Shown: positions 62,560 to 64,000 of the stretch, one piece after another
Layout of the letters: the number at the start of each line of letters is the position of its first letter
Numbering within the stretch: the stretch's first letter is position 1
NCBI GenBank assembly: GCA_023313575.1
Contig: JAJTTP010000036.1
Location: forward strand, 1 to 64,000
DNA length: 64,000 nucleotides
From: Eutypella sp. D-1
Lineage: Eukaryota > Ascomycota > Sordariomycetes > Xylariales > Diatrypaceae
Direction of reading: 5' to 3'
The notes under the pieces: model-generated
Seen by the model: the letters and a program-made list of their open reading frames with translations, nothing else
Told to the model about the DNA's origin: nothing
Database searches by the model: none
Program-made: the position numbers and the translations under genes

Positions 62560-64000
62560 GCTTTAAAAAATAACGATTTAAGATTTACTTATAATAACTT
62601 CGTAATTAAAACGAGTTTATTAATTAAAAAATCCAAACTCGGACGTTATATTTTTTAAAACATTTTATTAATTATTAAAAATACGAATGTTATTAATATA
62701 AGGAACGAAAAATCGGTATCGTTAACCGAATTAAATAAATAATTAAAAAAAGATTTAATTTTTTATAAAAAAAAGGAGACGAAACCGATCGATAATAATA
62801 TAAAGAAATTATATATTATATTAATTGAATACCGTATAATTAAAAGTGGTTAAAAAAATATCCTGCCCCGGAAAATATTAAGCATGTTATTATAATAAAT
62901 ATACATATTAAACGTTAAAAGCTATAAAGATCCGGAACGAAATTAAATAGTAAAAATACGAAATCCGATATTAAAAAAACAAATTATTAAATACCGATTT
63001 ACACGTTTATAAAAACTTATTAAAAAGGATAACCTTTAATAAAATTAGCCTTAAATACTTTTATAAAAGTTTAGTAATAAAAAAATAACCGTACGTATAA
63101 GAAAAGTTTAATAAAGAAAAACTTTATAACAACTTATATAATGCCGCATAAGTTTACGGTAAAGATTTAAAAAAATAAAACCGCTTATATTAAAACCATA
63201 AAACGGTATTATAAAGTTTAAAAACGTAATACGATATTTATAAGTTATTTTAAAAGCTTAAAAACGATACAGATATATTATAATATAAATAAAGGTTAAA
63301 AATAACTAATATACCGTTATAATAAATAATAAAACCGACAGTAATTATATAACCTTAAAACTATGTAATAAATTACAGCTATTATAAAAAAAGAAATAAT
63401 ATCTTTATAACATAACGGAAACCGAAAGGTATGCTTTTAAATACGACGAAAAGAAAATATTACGGGAAACTGATTAATTCGATATATATATCGAAAAATA
63501 AAAATAAAACGTTATCTTCGATATTATGCTTTTAAAAGGATATAACATAATCTTTAAATAATTATGGCTATATTAATATAATTTATCGATTAATTAAAAA
63601 ACTGGCTAAATAATATTTCCTTATTTTTTAAAAACCGACGATAACTTTAAAAAAAAATCTTAATACTTAACCGAAAATAAGTACGGGTATAAAAACATGA
63701 TAAAAACCTTATTAAAAAAAACATAACGAATTAAAAAAAAAGGATACGAAAAAAGGATTAAATAAATTATTGCATTTATCCGATAATAATTCCGCTTTTT
63801 TAATAATATCTTAAAAAGAAATACGATAATATTATAAATACATAACGTATTATTATAATATTATTAATACGATAAAATATTTTGCGAACAATTTAAAAAA
63901 GGATTATTAAACTGTAATAAATAGAATTACGAGATTATTTTTATAAAAGGAAAAACGCCACGATTTTACAAAATTTATAACCTTAATAAAATCGAACTTA
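62560..64000 (+). pseudogene. Pol remnant, N-terminal part (Gypsy C)
   Basis: Collinear with the protease and pre-RT part of elements A and B; the protease region lies near 63,330-63,350. Truncated by the window end before the RT catalytic core. Stops throughout. Confidence 0.75.

Larger units (their letters stand above)
60913..64000 (+). mobile_element. Ty3/Gypsy chromovirus C, cut by the window edge
   Basis: 5' LTR (60913-61326), then gag and the first part of pol, aligned throughout with elements A and B up to the window end, just upstream of RT. U3 is type 1 as in element A, and unlike element B it keeps the zinc-knuckle region. RIP-type stops throughout. The 3' half lies outside the window. 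Confidence 0.93.

Noticed and set aside
1..64000. tRNA or rRNA genes, CRISPR arrays, telomeric repeats, giant Starship-type elements
   Set aside because: No cloverleaf, rRNA core, regular spaced repeats, TTAGGG runs or tyrosine-recombinase captain gene was recognised on either strand.

Overview
This window looks like a filamentous ascomycete (Pezizomycotina) chromosome segment with a two-compartment structure. Three AT-rich blocks (about 1-30,690, 34,755-40,790 and 59,690-64,000) are filled with LTR retrotransposons carrying the scars of repeat-induced point mutation (RIP): CpA and TpG are almost absent, TpA is abundant, CpG survives, and every reading frame is full of stops. Between them lie two stretches of normal composition (about 30,690-34,650 and 40,885-59,690). 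These hold spliced genes with short 46-81 nt introns, GT donors and CTAAC/CTGAC-like branch sites. The species cannot be told from the sequence.

AT-rich block 1 contains two complete Ty3/Gypsy chromoviruses (A, 3190-10043, TSD aatga; B, 13225-19934, TSD attcc), two solo LTRs of the same superfamily (12556-12956 on the minus strand; 29609-30039, TSD attta), a short gag-only LTR element of the TR-GAG type (about 27478-29178), and several kilobases of RIP-degraded repeat that I cannot classify. A third Gypsy copy (C) starts at 60913 and runs off the right edge. Elements A, B and C share R/U5, gag, pol and a C-terminal chromodomain, but their U3 halves belong to at least two unrelated types.

The normal-composition DNA was originally continuous. 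A Ty1/Copia element (34652-40884, TSD aaact) landed in the last exon of a cytochrome P450 gene: the P450 tail is at 34541-34651 and the rest at 40885-41840. Around it sit genes typical of secondary-metabolite tailoring and export: an FAD-linked (BBE-type) oxidoreductase (minus), the broken P450 (minus), a fungal rhodopsin-domain membrane protein (plus, probably frameshifted), a GMC oxidoreductase (minus), a 14-TM MFS exporter (plus, divergent from the GMC gene) and a hotdog thioesterase (minus, unusually GC-rich). No PKS, NRPS or terpene synthase is visible, so this is either the edge of a cluster or a decaying one. To the right are a DUF6601-like membrane protein and a ten-exon SNF2/Rad5-like ATPase whose promoter lies about 330 bp from the AT-rich boundary. 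That boundary is marked by two perfect GC-rich hairpins.

The observations most worth a second look are: the P450 split by Copia; the RIP footprint that stops inside a single solo LTR exactly where it diverges from its relatives; the mosaic LTRs; the TR-GAG element with an unmutated leader made of degenerate ~20-nt repeats; a 90-bp palindrome in an unmutated patch; and a recurring tri-loop hairpin with a GGGC-TTC-GCCC core.
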